From Oceaniovalibus sp. ACAM 378 (GTDB lineage Bacteria; Pseudomonadota; Alphaproteobacteria; Rhodobacterales; Rhodobacteraceae): 64,000 nt of DNA. Numbering within the stretch: the stretch's first letter is position 1; each line of letters starts with the position of its first letter. Of this stretch, positions 55,696-63,963 are shown piece by piece. The notes under the pieces were generated by a model. It was not told where the DNA came from. It worked only from the letters and a program-made list of their open reading frames with translations, and did no database searches. The position numbers were made by a program, and so were the translations under genes. The stretch covers positions 366,179 to 430,178 of the forward strand of contig NZ_VSJK01000001.1 of assembly GCF_008085915.1 (NCBI RefSeq), read 5' to 3'.

Positions 55696-56985
55696 TCAGA
55701 ATAATTGCGGAACAAGAAGTTTTGGCAGCCACAGCATGATGCCCGGCACCCAGAGCGACAGCACACCAACCGAGACCGTCAGTGCACAGATCGGCGCCGC
55801 CGCCCACATCGCGCGGCCCAGTGGCACATCACCGATGCGCGCCGCGATCAGCAAACAGATACCGTAGGGCGGCGTTATAAGGCCAACCGACAGGATAACC
55901 GTGGAGAGAACGCCCAGATGCACCGGGTCCATCCCGGCGGTCGTGCCCAGCCCCTGAATGATCGGCAGAAAGATCAGCGTGGCGGAAATCGGGTTCAGCA
56001 CCATGCCGACCAGCAGCAGAAAGCCCATCAGCAACAGCATGATGCCATAGCGGTTGGCGGTGACGCCAAGGATGAAATCCACCACGATCTGCGCGGCGCC
56101 CAGATAGGCGATCATCCAGCCAAAGATCCCCGCCGAGGCGACCGTGAACATCGGTATGGCGAAATCCACCACCGCGGCCTGAAGAACTGCTGGCAACATC
56201 CGCACCGGGATGTCGCGATAGACCACGAATGTCAGGAACAACGCCCAGAGAACGGCAATGATCCCGCCTTCGGTCGGCGTGAAGAACCCGCCGACGATCC
56301 CTCCCAGCACCAGCACCGGAATCATCAACGGTGCCGAGCCACGGGCGACTGCGACGGTCATTCCGCGCACACCGGGAAACGGGTTGGCCGGGTATCCGTG
56401 GCGCAATGCCAGCACATAGGTATAGCCCATCATGAACAGCGCGACACAGATGCCGGGCCCCACTCCGCCCAGAAACAGCGCGCCGATGCTGACGTTGCCG
56501 AAGGCGCCATAGACGATCAGGATGATTGATGGCGGAATGATCACGCCGAGGGTCGAACTGGCGGCGGTCAACGCGACGGTAAAGGCCGGATCGTATCCCG
56601 CCTTCTTCATCGCCGGAATAAGGATGCTGCCGACACTGGCCGTGTCCGCTGCCGCCGAGCCCGACAGCGACGCGAAAATCATCGACACAAAGACGTTCAC
56701 ATGACCCAAGCCGCCGCGCACATGGCCCACCGTCGCATCGGCCACGGCCAACAGCCGCGTGGTGATCGACCCGGCGTTCAGGATACGCCCCAACAGCATG
56801 AAGAACGGCACGGCCAGCAGGGTAAAACTGTCGATCCCGGCATACATCTGATTGACCACACTGGTCAGCGGCAGATCCTCCATCACGATCACGACGGACG
56901 ATGAAAGGATCAGCGCAAACCCGATGTTCACCCGCAAGGCGATCAGCACAAAGAAACTGCCCAAAAGAACAACCAGCGGGTTCAC
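55696..56985 (-). CDS. TRAP transporter large permease (DctM)
   Basis: This 429-residue membrane protein with about 12 helices is the ion-coupled transport subunit. Visible landmarks are PFFMLLGRILNAGSI, SLSGSAAADTASVGSILIPA and GVIIPPSIILIVYG, and late VGLITPPYGICLLIAA. The GTG at 56985 overlaps the dctQ stop and has AGGAG 8 bases upstream; the longer open frame lies inside dctQ. Confidence 0.93.
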   Translation of the reverse strand: MNPLVVLLGSFFVLIALRVNIGFALILSSSVVIVMEDLPLTSVVNQMYAGIDSFTLLAVPFFMLLGRILNAGSITTRLLAVADATVGHVRGGLGHVNVFVSMIFASLSGSAAADTASVGSILIPAMKKAGYDPAFTVALTAASSTLGVIIPPSIILIVYGAFGNVSIGALFLGGVGPGICVALFMMGYTYVLALRHGYPANPFPGVRGMTVAVARGSAPLMIPVLVLGGIVGGFFTPTEGGIIAVLWALFLTFVVYRDIPVRMLPAVLQAAVVDFAIPMFTVASAGIFGWMIAYLGAAQIVVDFILGVTANRYGIMLLLMGFLLLVGMVLNPISATLIFLPIIQGLGTTAGMDPVHLGVLSTVILSVGLITPPYGICLLIAARIGDVPLGRAMWAAAPICALTVSVGVLSLWVPGIMLWLPKLLVPQLF

Positions 56986-57476
56986 TGCGAACGCTCCTGC
57001 GATGTATCGGGCGGGGTTCCGCGCCATTCCTTCATCGCGATTTCCACCAGAAAGAGCCCCATCATCACCCCGCTCAGCGGAATCGGCAGGTACAGCCACA
57101 TGCGCGATATCCCGATGCTTTGAATTTCACCGCGCGCCCGCGCCATGGTCAGCGCCCAGCCGTTGAAGATCAGGATCCAGACGACGGCAGCACCGGCCAG
57201 AACCCCGAACCAAGTCACCGCGCGACCAAGCATCCCATCGCCTTCGGGCAGGATATCGACAAAGTAATGCGCCCCCTGCCGCAGCCCGACAGCGGCACCG
57301 ATAAAGATCAGCCACGAGAACAGCAGCTGCGCCATGTCGCTGGTCCACAACAGCGGAATATGCAGCACATTGCGCGCAATAACCTGAAGCGCAACCGAGA
57401 CGATCAGACCAAGGAACAGCACGCCGAGCACGGTTTCGACACCCCGCATCAGCCCATGACAGATTTTTGAGTACAT
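56982..57476 (-). CDS. TRAP transporter small permease (DctQ)
   Basis: The 164-residue protein has four helices (VLGVLFLGLIVSVALQVIAR and three more) and the family motif WTSDMAQLLFSWLIFIGAAV. It pairs with DctM in the membrane. It lies 52 bases after dctP and overlaps dctM. Confidence 0.92.
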   Translation of the reverse strand: MYSKICHGLMRGVETVLGVLFLGLIVSVALQVIARNVLHIPLLWTSDMAQLLFSWLIFIGAAVGLRQGAHYFVDILPEGDGMLGRAVTWFGVLAGAAVVWILIFNGWALTMARARGEIQSIGISRMWLYLPIPLSGVMMGLFLVEIAMKEWRGTPPDTSQERSQ

Positions 57477-57528
57477 AATCCCTGGATCCGGTTGCGGCCC
57501 CGGCCCACAGGGGCCGGGAACTGTGGGA

Positions 57529-58524
57529 TCACTTACCCTTCAACAGCTTGTATTCAGGCTCAAGGCTCAGACGGGCGGCAAGGTCCATCTGGATCGGCTC
57601 CAATCTGGCAATAAAGGCAGCCTTGTCGGGCTGGGACACCGTCACACCATGGTCGGTCTTCAGGGTTTCAACCAGATTGGCGTCGTATCCCTTGGCCTTT
57701 TGCGTGCCCAGTTCGTTGGCGGCAGCAGCGGTTTCGACCACCAGCTTTTGCAAGTCCTCGGGCAGTTTGTCGAATGTCCGCTGGGAAATCGAGGTGTGGG
57801 TGATCTGGATCTGATGCTCGGTCAGGGAAAGGTTCGGCGCGACCTCATAAAGCTTGGAACCGGAATATCCGGGCAGCGAGCTTTCCATTGCGTCGGCCAC
57901 ACCGGTCTGCATGGCAGCGTAAAGTTCGCCCCAGGCGACCGAAACCGGCAACATGCCCAAAGCCGCCCAGGTTTCGGAGTCCATCGGCGATTGCGTCGTG
58001 CGCATCTTCAGCCCCGCCAGATCGTCAGGCGTCGTAACCGAGACATTGACCGAAGACAGATTGCGCGCGCCGGAGGCGCCCAGAGCCAGCAACTTGACCC
58101 CCGTACCCCGGTCGATGAAGGCGTTGGCGAAATGGTCAAAAGCGGGGGTGCCGACCGCCAGTTTTGCCATCGCGTCGTCCATGCTCTCGAAAAGATAGGG
58201 CATGGTGAAGATCGACAGTTCCGGCACTTCGCCCGCAGCATTGGATGCGGTCGAAATCATCATGTCGATGGTGCCAAGCCCGACTTCGCCGATCACTGCA
58301 GGATCCTGTCCCAACTGGCCCGAGTCGAAAACCGTGACGGCGATCGCGCCATCAGACTTTGTTTCCAGTTCCTCTTTTACGAAGACCGCCATGTCATTGT
58401 ACGGATGCGGCGACTGCACCAGCGTGTGAATGCGCAGGTTGTAATCTGCCGCCCAGGCGCCGGATGCGGCGAGCATCGCGGTGGACAGGGACAGGGCGAA
58501 AGCGGAACGACGGGACAGGTGCAT
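57529..58524 (-). CDS. TRAP transporter substrate-binding protein (DctP)
   Basis: From the ATG at 58524 (GGAGG 7 bases upstream) the 331-residue protein has a signal peptide (SAFALSLSTAMLAASGAWA). The conserved ligand-binding part includes LAGLKMRTTQSPMDSETWAA, where the Arg would hold the carboxylate of an organic acid, and LGMLPVSVAWGELYAAMQTG. The ligand is therefore probably a carboxylate, not further defined. It is the first gene of the operon and faces the LysR gene. Confidence 0.93.
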   Translation of the reverse strand: MHLSRRSAFALSLSTAMLAASGAWAADYNLRIHTLVQSPHPYNDMAVFVKEELETKSDGAIAVTVFDSGQLGQDPAVIGEVGLGTIDMMISTASNAAGEVPELSIFTMPYLFESMDDAMAKLAVGTPAFDHFANAFIDRGTGVKLLALGASGARNLSSVNVSVTTPDDLAGLKMRTTQSPMDSETWAALGMLPVSVAWGELYAAMQTGVADAMESSLPGYSGSKLYEVAPNLSLTEHQIQITHTSISQRTFDKLPEDLQKLVVETAAAANELGTQKAKGYDANLVETLKTDHGVTVSQPDKAAFIARLEPIQMDLAARLSLEPEYKLLKGK

Positions 58525-58608
58525 GGGTAGACCTCCAATGTGTGACCGGTTCGACGGTATTGGGACTCGCCACTGTGATAAAATCAAATAGAATTCCCGG
58601 GGGTGTCC

Positions 58609-58623
58609 ATACGTTTTTGGTAT
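58609..58623. promoter_or_regulatory. LysR-type operator in the dctP/lysR intergenic region
   Basis: ATAC-N7-GTAT, a perfect inverted repeat that contains the T-N11-A core of LysR binding sites, lies 11 bases before the lysR ATG and 85 bases from the dctP ATG. Position over the lysR start region suits autorepression and activation of the divergent operon. Confidence 0.5.
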
Positions 58624-58633
58624 AGGGTCGGTT

Positions 58634-59548
58634 ATGAAAGAGCGTCAGGTCAACGCGTTTCGCCATGTCATGCGGCTTGGATCGGTCACGGCGGCGGCGC
58701 GCGCTTTGTCGGTCAGTCAGCCCGCCGTCAGCCGTCTGATTGCCGATCTTGAGGCGGATCTGGGGTTCGCCCTGTTCGAGCGACGGGCGGGCAAGCTGTT
58801 CCCCACGCCCGAGGCGCGCGGCCTGGCCGGTGAGGTGGAGCGGATGTTCCACGGCATGGCCCGGCTGGAACGGTTCGCCCGGGATTTGCGCGGCATGCGG
58901 CAGGGGGTGCTGTCGGTGGCCACCCTGCCCATGGTCAGCCTTCATGTCCTGCCCCGGGCACTGGCCCGCTTTCTTGGTGAATACAGTGGCTTGCGGGTCA
59001 CTCATAATGTTCACACCTCGCCCCGCGTGGCCGATCTGGTGGCCGCGGGTCAGGCCGATATCGGTGTGGCGCAGATTGCCGTCGGGCGCAGGGATGTCAG
59101 GCGCATCGCGTCCTGGCGCACAGCCTGTGTCGTTGCGCTGCCTTTTGGGCATCCTCTGGCCCGGCACAGCGTGCTGACGCCCCGCGATCTTGATGGGGTG
59201 GCGATGGTCGCGCTGGCCCATCAAAGCGTGACGGCAGGATATGTAAGCGAGCGCTTTGCCGCCGCAGGGGTATCGCCGGATATCGTGGTGGAAAGTCAGC
59301 CGTCCTATTCCGCCTGTGCGCTGGTCGCTCAGGGGTTGGGCGCGGCCATTGTCGACCCGTTCACGCCGCGACTTTTCGGTCCAACCACTTTGACAACCGT
59401 TCCGTTCGCGCCCGAAATTCCGTTCGATCTGCATCTTCTGGGGCACGGCGAACACCCGCTTTCCCGCCCGGCCGCCGCCTTCTGTGCCACCCTGACGGCG
59501 GAGTTGGAGGCGACACCGGGCGCGCACCGTCTGCCCGATGGGTTCTAG
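58634..59548 (+). CDS. LysR family transcriptional regulator
   Basis: The 304-residue protein has the winged helix-turn-helix at residues 5-62 (VNAFRHVMRLGSVTAAARAL, SQPAVSRLIADLEADLGFAL) and a substrate-binding domain beginning near residue 90 (VLSVATLPMVSLHVLPRAL). It is divergent from the TRAP operon with a 109-base gap, the classical arrangement for a regulator of the adjacent catabolic genes. The effector is probably the transported compound or a product. Confidence 0.93.
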   Translation: MKERQVNAFRHVMRLGSVTAAARALSVSQPAVSRLIADLEADLGFALFERRAGKLFPTPEARGLAGEVERMFHGMARLERFARDLRGMRQGVLSVATLPMVSLHVLPRALARFLGEYSGLRVTHNVHTSPRVADLVAAGQADIGVAQIAVGRRDVRRIASWRTACVVALPFGHPLARHSVLTPRDLDGVAMVALAHQSVTAGYVSERFAAAGVSPDIVVESQPSYSACALVAQGLGAAIVDPFTPRLFGPTTLTTVPFAPEIPFDLHLLGHGEHPLSRPAAAFCATLTAELEATPGAHRLPDGF

Positions 59549-59745
59549 GGTGAGGTGACATTACTTGAAAAAACGCTCAGAACCGACAAACGCTCGGACC
59601 GAAAAAGCACCCGAACTTCCAGCGCGTTTTGATGCCGTTCAAAGTCGCCCCTGCTCTCGGCAATCTGCCGCCAACACCCGTTGCGCGCGCTTGGCGATCC
59701 GTTAGGGTACCGCCCAACAACAAACACGAACAATCGGGTGAGCAG

Positions 59746-60894
59746 ATGCAGACAAACAGGCGGGTCTTTGCCTTTGGGGCCCTTGCAACACTTCTTTCAG
59801 GGTGCAGCAGCGGCGCAGCACGGTTTTCCGCCACTCCCTCGACGCGGGCCGAAACGGTATTTCGCGCCGTTCCGAATACAGGTTGGGATTCCTGGGTTTC
59901 AGGGTTCAAGGCGCGCGCGGCATCGCAGGGGATCAACTCGGGCACGATCCAGCGCGCCTTTGTCGGTGCCGGTTTCCTGCCCGACGTGATCGATCGTGAC
60001 CAGAACCAGACCGAATTCAAACGCAGTCTGGAAGATTACCTTGGCATCGCGGCCAGTGATGAGCGGGTGTCCAAGGGGCGCGCCGCCTATGCCCGTCACA
60101 AGGGCACACTGGACGCGATTCAACGGCAATACGGGGTCGAGGGCCATGTGGTCGCCGCTGTCTGGGGGCTTGAGAGCTTTTTCGGCGAACGGCGCGGCAC
60201 CGTGCCGGTGGTCAGCGCGCTCTCCACGCTGGCCTTTGACGGCCGGCGCGGCGCGTTTTTCGAAAGCCAGCTGATCGCGGCGCTGAAGATCCTGCAAAAT
60301 GGCGACACCACCCCGGCCAATATGACCGGAAGCTGGGCGGGCGCCATGGGGCACACCCAGTTCATTCCCACGTCATACCTTGCCTATGCCGTTGATTTTA
60401 CCGGTGACGGACGGCGCGACATCTGGGCCGACGATCCGTCCGACGCTTTGGCCAGCACCGCCGCCTATCTGAAACGCTCGGGTTGGGTCAGCGGGCAATC
60501 CTGGGGCGGCGAGGTCGGATCCCCCGGCGCGCAAGTTGGCGGGCGGCAGTTGCAGCCCCAACCCGGTGGGCCAGTCTTTGTCGTGGGGCGGAATTTCGAT
60601 GTGATCAAACGCTATAACAACTCGGACAGCTATGCGATCGGGGTCGGGCATCTGTCGGATCGCATCCTTGGGCGCGGGCCGATTCAGGGCGCGTTTCCGC
60701 CCGATGCAAATGGTCTGACCAAGGTCGACCGCCAAAGATTGCAAAGCCGCCTGACGGCGTCAGGGTTCGACACCGACGGCACCGATGGGGTGATCGGCCC
60801 GAAAAGCACCGCTGCGATCACCGCTTTTCAGGCGTCTCGCGGATTGGCAGCCACCGGCACACCCTCGCCCGCGCTGTTGGCCATGTTGGGGTAA
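59746..60894 (+). CDS. Lytic murein transglycosylase lipoprotein, MltB type
   Basis: The ATG at 59746 gives 382 residues with a lipoprotein signal (RRVFAFGALATLLSGCSSG; LSGC lipobox). The SLT_2 domain has the catalytic Glu in VVAAVWGLESFFGERRG and the substrate motif AGAMGHTQFIPTSYL. A peptidoglycan-binding domain forms the C-terminus (DTDGTDGVIGPKSTAAITAF). It cleaves glycan strands with formation of anhydro-muropeptides from the inner face of the outer membrane. An upstream open frame of 39 codons has no start signal. Confidence 0.93.
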   Translation: MQTNRRVFAFGALATLLSGCSSGAARFSATPSTRAETVFRAVPNTGWDSWVSGFKARAASQGINSGTIQRAFVGAGFLPDVIDRDQNQTEFKRSLEDYLGIAASDERVSKGRAAYARHKGTLDAIQRQYGVEGHVVAAVWGLESFFGERRGTVPVVSALSTLAFDGRRGAFFESQLIAALKILQNGDTTPANMTGSWAGAMGHTQFIPTSYLAYAVDFTGDGRRDIWADDPSDALASTAAYLKRSGWVSGQSWGGEVGSPGAQVGGRQLQPQPGGPVFVVGRNFDVIKRYNNSDSYAIGVGHLSDRILGRGPIQGAFPPDANGLTKVDRQRLQSRLTASGFDTDGTDGVIGPKSTAAITAFQASRGLAATGTPSPALLAMLG

Positions 60895-60984
60895 GCCCCG
60901 GACGAAGCCCCTGAACGGCGGCGCGGGTGCCTCTGCCGCGTCGCCCGCCTGAGACGTGATTGTTCCGATGGTGCAGCTGAGGTG

Positions 60985-61338
60985 CTCCGTCTCGTGTTCC
61001 ACTGGGAGATGCCGGTGATCCTGATCTTCTGTATCATCGGTTCCTTTACCGTCGACACCACGGCGTTCTCCGTTTGGGTCATGTTGGTTCTGGGGCTGCT
61101 TGCCTGTTTCATGGAGGAAAACGAAATCCTCAACGCCCCGGCGATCCTTAGCGGATTGGGCAAGGCGATCGAAAAGAACTTTTTAAACATGATGACAAAG
61201 ACACAGGGCGATTTTCCGGGACTTTTTGACCGCCCGGTCGCCGCGGTTCTGGGTATCGCCACACCGGCGCTCTGGACCTATCTGATCTCGGGGTCGCTGT
61301 GGCGGTCCCCGAAAACACCCGAAAATGCAGGAGCATAA
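60985..61338 (+). pseudogene. C-terminal remnant of tripartite tricarboxylate transporter TctA
   Basis: About 118 residues match the end of TctA: HWEMPVILIFCIIGSFTVD, a helix (VWVMLVLGLLACFMEEN), PAILSGLGKAIEKNFLNMM and FDRPVAAVLGI. TctA is normally about 500 residues with 12 helices; here nothing upstream of the fragment reads as the rest, and the preceding gene ends 90 bases away. The remaining frame is intact, so the loss was by deletion. The next gene starts 2 bases after its TAA. Cognate tctB and tctC are absent. Confidence 0.65.
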
Positions 61339-61339
61339 C

Positions 61340-62107
61340 GTGAGCAACGCCTTGAAGAACCGGATCGTGGCCGGACAGAAAACCCGCGCGCTTTGGCTTG
61401 AAACCGGGTCGCCCGACATGGCCGAGGCGGCGGTGTATTCCGGGTTTCGCCACGTCTTGATCGACAACGAACACGGACCGGCGGGCAATGAGACGACGGC
61501 GCATATGCTGCGCGCGATCAATGCTGCTGGCGGGCATGCCATGGTGCGGGTGCCGGGCCACGATCCCTTGGTGATCAAGCGCACGATGGAACTGGGGCTT
61601 GAATCCATCATGATCCCGTCGATCCACACCGCCGAAGACGCCGGCGCGGCAGTGGCCGCCTGCCGCTACCCCCCCCACGGGCTGCGGGGCTTTGCGGGCG
61701 AAATCCGTGCCAGCCGCTATGGCACCGACAGCGCCTACCCCGGGGCGGCCAAGGACCGGTTGTTCCTGATGCTGCAGATCGAATCCATCGAGGGCGTGAA
61801 CAACGCCGAAGAAATCGCCAAGGTCGAAGGCATCGACATGATTTTCATCGGTCCCTACGACCTGTCCGGCACCCATGGCGTGCTGGGCGAAACCAACCAC
61901 CCGGATGTGGAGAAATCTATCGCTCATGTCATCGGCGTGGCACAGGCGGCGGGGCTGCCTTTGGGCACCGTACCAAGGGCGGGCAAAGACGTTCATGCGT
62001 TGATGGCGGGCCCGTTTGATCTGGTCATCTCGGAATCCGAAATTGGCCATGCGATTGCGGCGATGCGCACCGATGCCAAAGGGATGGAGCCCGGCTGGTT
62101 GGGCTGA
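61340..62107 (+). CDS. HpcH/HpaI aldolase family protein
   Basis: The GTG at 61340 with AGGAG 7 bases upstream gives 255 residues. It is a class II pyruvate aldolase: the catalytic region is LIDNEHGPAGNETTAHML, with AMVRVPGHDPLVIKRTMELG, the metal ligands in LMLQIESIEGV and IFIGPYDLSGTHG. Such enzymes split 2-keto-3-deoxy sugar acids or similar compounds into pyruvate and an aldehyde. It was probably part of a uptake-catabolism operon whose TctA gene has decayed. Confidence 0.9.
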   Translation: MSNALKNRIVAGQKTRALWLETGSPDMAEAAVYSGFRHVLIDNEHGPAGNETTAHMLRAINAAGGHAMVRVPGHDPLVIKRTMELGLESIMIPSIHTAEDAGAAVAACRYPPHGLRGFAGEIRASRYGTDSAYPGAAKDRLFLMLQIESIEGVNNAEEIAKVEGIDMIFIGPYDLSGTHGVLGETNHPDVEKSIAHVIGVAQAAGLPLGTVPRAGKDVHALMAGPFDLVISESEIGHAIAAMRTDAKGMEPGWLG

Positions 62108-62382
62108 CCCTGCATCCAAATTTCGCGGTGTTAGACCGGATTGCCGGTTAATACTCGCATCTCTGGATACAAAAACCATCCTCTCGCCATGAGAGTGGTC
62201 GGAAGACGAGGATCGGCATGACCCGGGTATGTGATGCGCGAACGGCAGGATATCGTTTATCGCGAAATACCAGCGCCCGGCGCATCGCGACCTCCCGGAG
62301 AACAGGCTCCGGACCAGGCCGACCGGTGCGCGGTGCTGCATCCCGATCAGGTGATGTTGTTCCGGTTTTTAGCACTGAAAGC

Positions 62383-62456
62383 TGGAGCGGGTGAAGGGAA
62401 TCGAACCCTCGTCACTTGCTTGGGAAGCAAAAGCTCTACCATTGAGCTACACCCGC
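62383..62456 (-). tRNA. tRNA-Gly (anticodon CCC)
   Basis: On the minus strand a 74-base cloverleaf folds: acceptor GCGGGTG/CACCCGC, D arm GCTC/GAGC, anticodon stem TTTGC/GCAAG with loop TTCCCAA (anticodon CCC), T arm GAGGG/CCCTT with TTCGATT, discriminator T and encoded CCA. All stems pair with only two G-U pairs. Confidence 0.95.
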
Positions 62457-62679
62457 GACAGGAACCTCATACCACCGCTTCTCGACGAGTTTCAAGCTGA
62501 TCTCGATGGGCCAAAGCGACACTTTTGTGCGGGAGGTTGGGTTGGCAGGACGCATGTCCGGACGAAAGATATGCAGGGCAGAGGCCGAGGGTGCCCCTGA
62601 TCGCCATCGCACCGAATCCGTGCGCATGTTGCAGAAATATGGAACGCCGATGGCGAAATACCCGTATGTCATGGGTTTA
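62457..62679. other. No gene recognised between tRNA-Gly and the tRNA-Val fragment
   Basis: Frames here have neither ribosome sites nor the G/C third-position bias seen in the genes to the left. I see no repeat or terminator of note. Confidence 0.5.
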
Positions 62680-62729
62680 TGGTGGGTCGTGACGGGCTCG
62701 AACCGCCGAAATTTTCGGTGTAAACGAAG
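62680..62729 (-). other. 3' half of tRNA-Val(UAC), probable attachment site of an integrated element
   Basis: On the minus strand the sequence reads CTTCGTTTACACCGAAAATT, then a full T arm (GGCGG TTCGAGC CCGTC), ACGACCC, A and CCA. This is the anticodon arm (TAC), T arm and acceptor 3' side of tRNA-Val. The 5' acceptor strand (expected GGGTCGT) and D arm are not found upstream. The anticodon stem has one mismatch. Duplicated tRNA 3' ends are the usual mark left by tyrosine-recombinase islands. Confidence 0.75.
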
Positions 62730-63350
62730 TGCAATCAAACCTATCCACCTGTTTCTCCGTGATCATTTGTTCCCACAGCAAGCGTGAACAAAGCGGGACA
62801 ATTTGTGAACAAACAGGGAGTTTGGGAACGGCTGGGACATCACCCTGCCCGTCGAAACAACCCGCAACGATCGGTAACAATGACCCGGTGCGACTCATCG
62901 GCCCCATATCCACCGCTCGACCGCTTTGAAAAGACCGTATCGGCCAGCGTCATCGATCTCCGCTTGATCCAGTAACGGCGGAAATATTTCGCGCTTGCAG
63001 CTTGACCCCCCTTCACTACGAAGTCGGGAGATCGAGCTTGCCGTTTCGTTGGTTGATCTGCCACTCATGTCGCCACCTTTCCGTGTGGACTGATTGCCAA
63101 ATGCAGGGCAATCATGACGACACTTGGACGATGGATCTCGCCATCATGTCTCGGCGGAAACTGTCTTATTCTTGGCATTGCATGAGCGGCGTTTAGCCAC
63201 ATGTTTTGCCTCGCTTCTGCCCAATATCCCCCCACGGAAAGCGAACTGATGTGCCCGGCGCCATGGAAAGAGCGATGGGAAGCCTTACATGGCCGGCGAA
63301 GGGCCTGAGAATGGATAAGGCAGTCCCTGCATCACTTGACGGAGTGCGAC
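62730..63350. other. Gene-poor stretch beside the probable attachment site
   Basis: No frame in these 620 bases has a convincing start or codon bias. It holds three GAACAAA motifs: inverted at 62766-62772 and direct in GTGAACAAA at 62784-62792 and 62805-62813. G+C is visibly lower than in the main chromosome. It is likely decayed or regulatory island DNA. Confidence 0.5.
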
Positions 63351-63650
63351 ATGGAAGAGTTGATTTGCAAAGCCATTCAGCGACGCACGCGGATCTCCTT
63401 CATGTATAAAGGCGTGCGTCGTGAAGTTGAGCCTCACCTGCTGGGATACGACTTTAGAGGCAAACTGACGCTCAGCGCGTGGCAGCTCCAAGGAAACAGT
63501 GAAGAAGGTTTTCGCAATTTTCATATCTCTGAGATAGCCGGGATTGCCAGAGGCCTGATCGGGTTCCCAAGACCGAGACCAGGTTACAACCCGAATGATC
63601 AAACGATCCCGCAGGTTGTTTGCCGTCTCGGACTTCACCAAGTCACTTAG
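63351..63650 (+). CDS. Stand-alone WYL-like domain protein
   Basis: GGAG 6 bases before the ATG at 63351 gives 99 residues. The chain matches a single WYL domain: EELICKAIQRRTRISFMYKG, RREVEPHLLGYDFRGKL, LSAWQLQG and a closing NFHISEIAGI. WYL domains bind nucleotide or nucleic-acid ligands and are common in regulators of phage defence; here no DNA-binding domain is attached. The last 30 residues (RPRPGYNPNDQTIP) look like a loose tail. Lying in island DNA next to an IS, it may be cargo of a mobile element. Confidence 0.6.
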   Translation: MEELICKAIQRRTRISFMYKGVRREVEPHLLGYDFRGKLTLSAWQLQGNSEEGFRNFHISEIAGIARGLIGFPRPRPGYNPNDQTIPQVVCRLGLHQVT

Positions 63651-63963
63651 ACGCGCCCGCTGAGAAGGTTGGCGTCGGCGGCGTTCTGTTCCATTGCATA
63701 CCGGTAGCGACCCACGGGCTCCGTGCCCCACCGACTCAATTGTCCGACCAGGTGCACAACAGGCACGAAACCACCTCACCCACGCCGCAGAGACCGAAAA
63801 GCGCATTCATGCCGCGTTTTGGATGATGGTTGATCGTGCGACAAAGCAGTGGCACTGTTGTAGGTAATCTGGGCTCTGTTGATGGCGTGGATGCCCCTCC
63901 CGACGGCATCGCAATGTGCCATTGTGGTGAGTGTTAAAGCCATCACAAAAGGAAGGAGCATCC
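63651..63963 (+). mobile_element. Probable left non-coding end of an IS110-family element
   Basis: The 313 bases between the WYL gene and the transposase start contain no gene. The end nearest the transposase has a hairpin GATGCC/GGCATC (63890-63895 with 63905-63910, 9-base loop) and a small stem CAGTG/CACTG near 63848. The IS boundary itself cannot be fixed, because IS110 elements lack terminal inverted repeats. In the IS110 group the DNA upstream of the transposase encodes the guide (bridge) RNA. Confidence 0.5.

Noticed and set aside
60982..61338. Treating the TctA-like frame as a complete small membrane protein
   Set aside because: The segment aligns by motif with the very end of a much longer transporter and begins mid-domain; there is no ribosome site at its GTG.
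62840..63064. Minus-strand frame in the gene-poor region resembling a transposase fragment
   Set aside because: I could not match it to any IS family motif, and it has no start signal.
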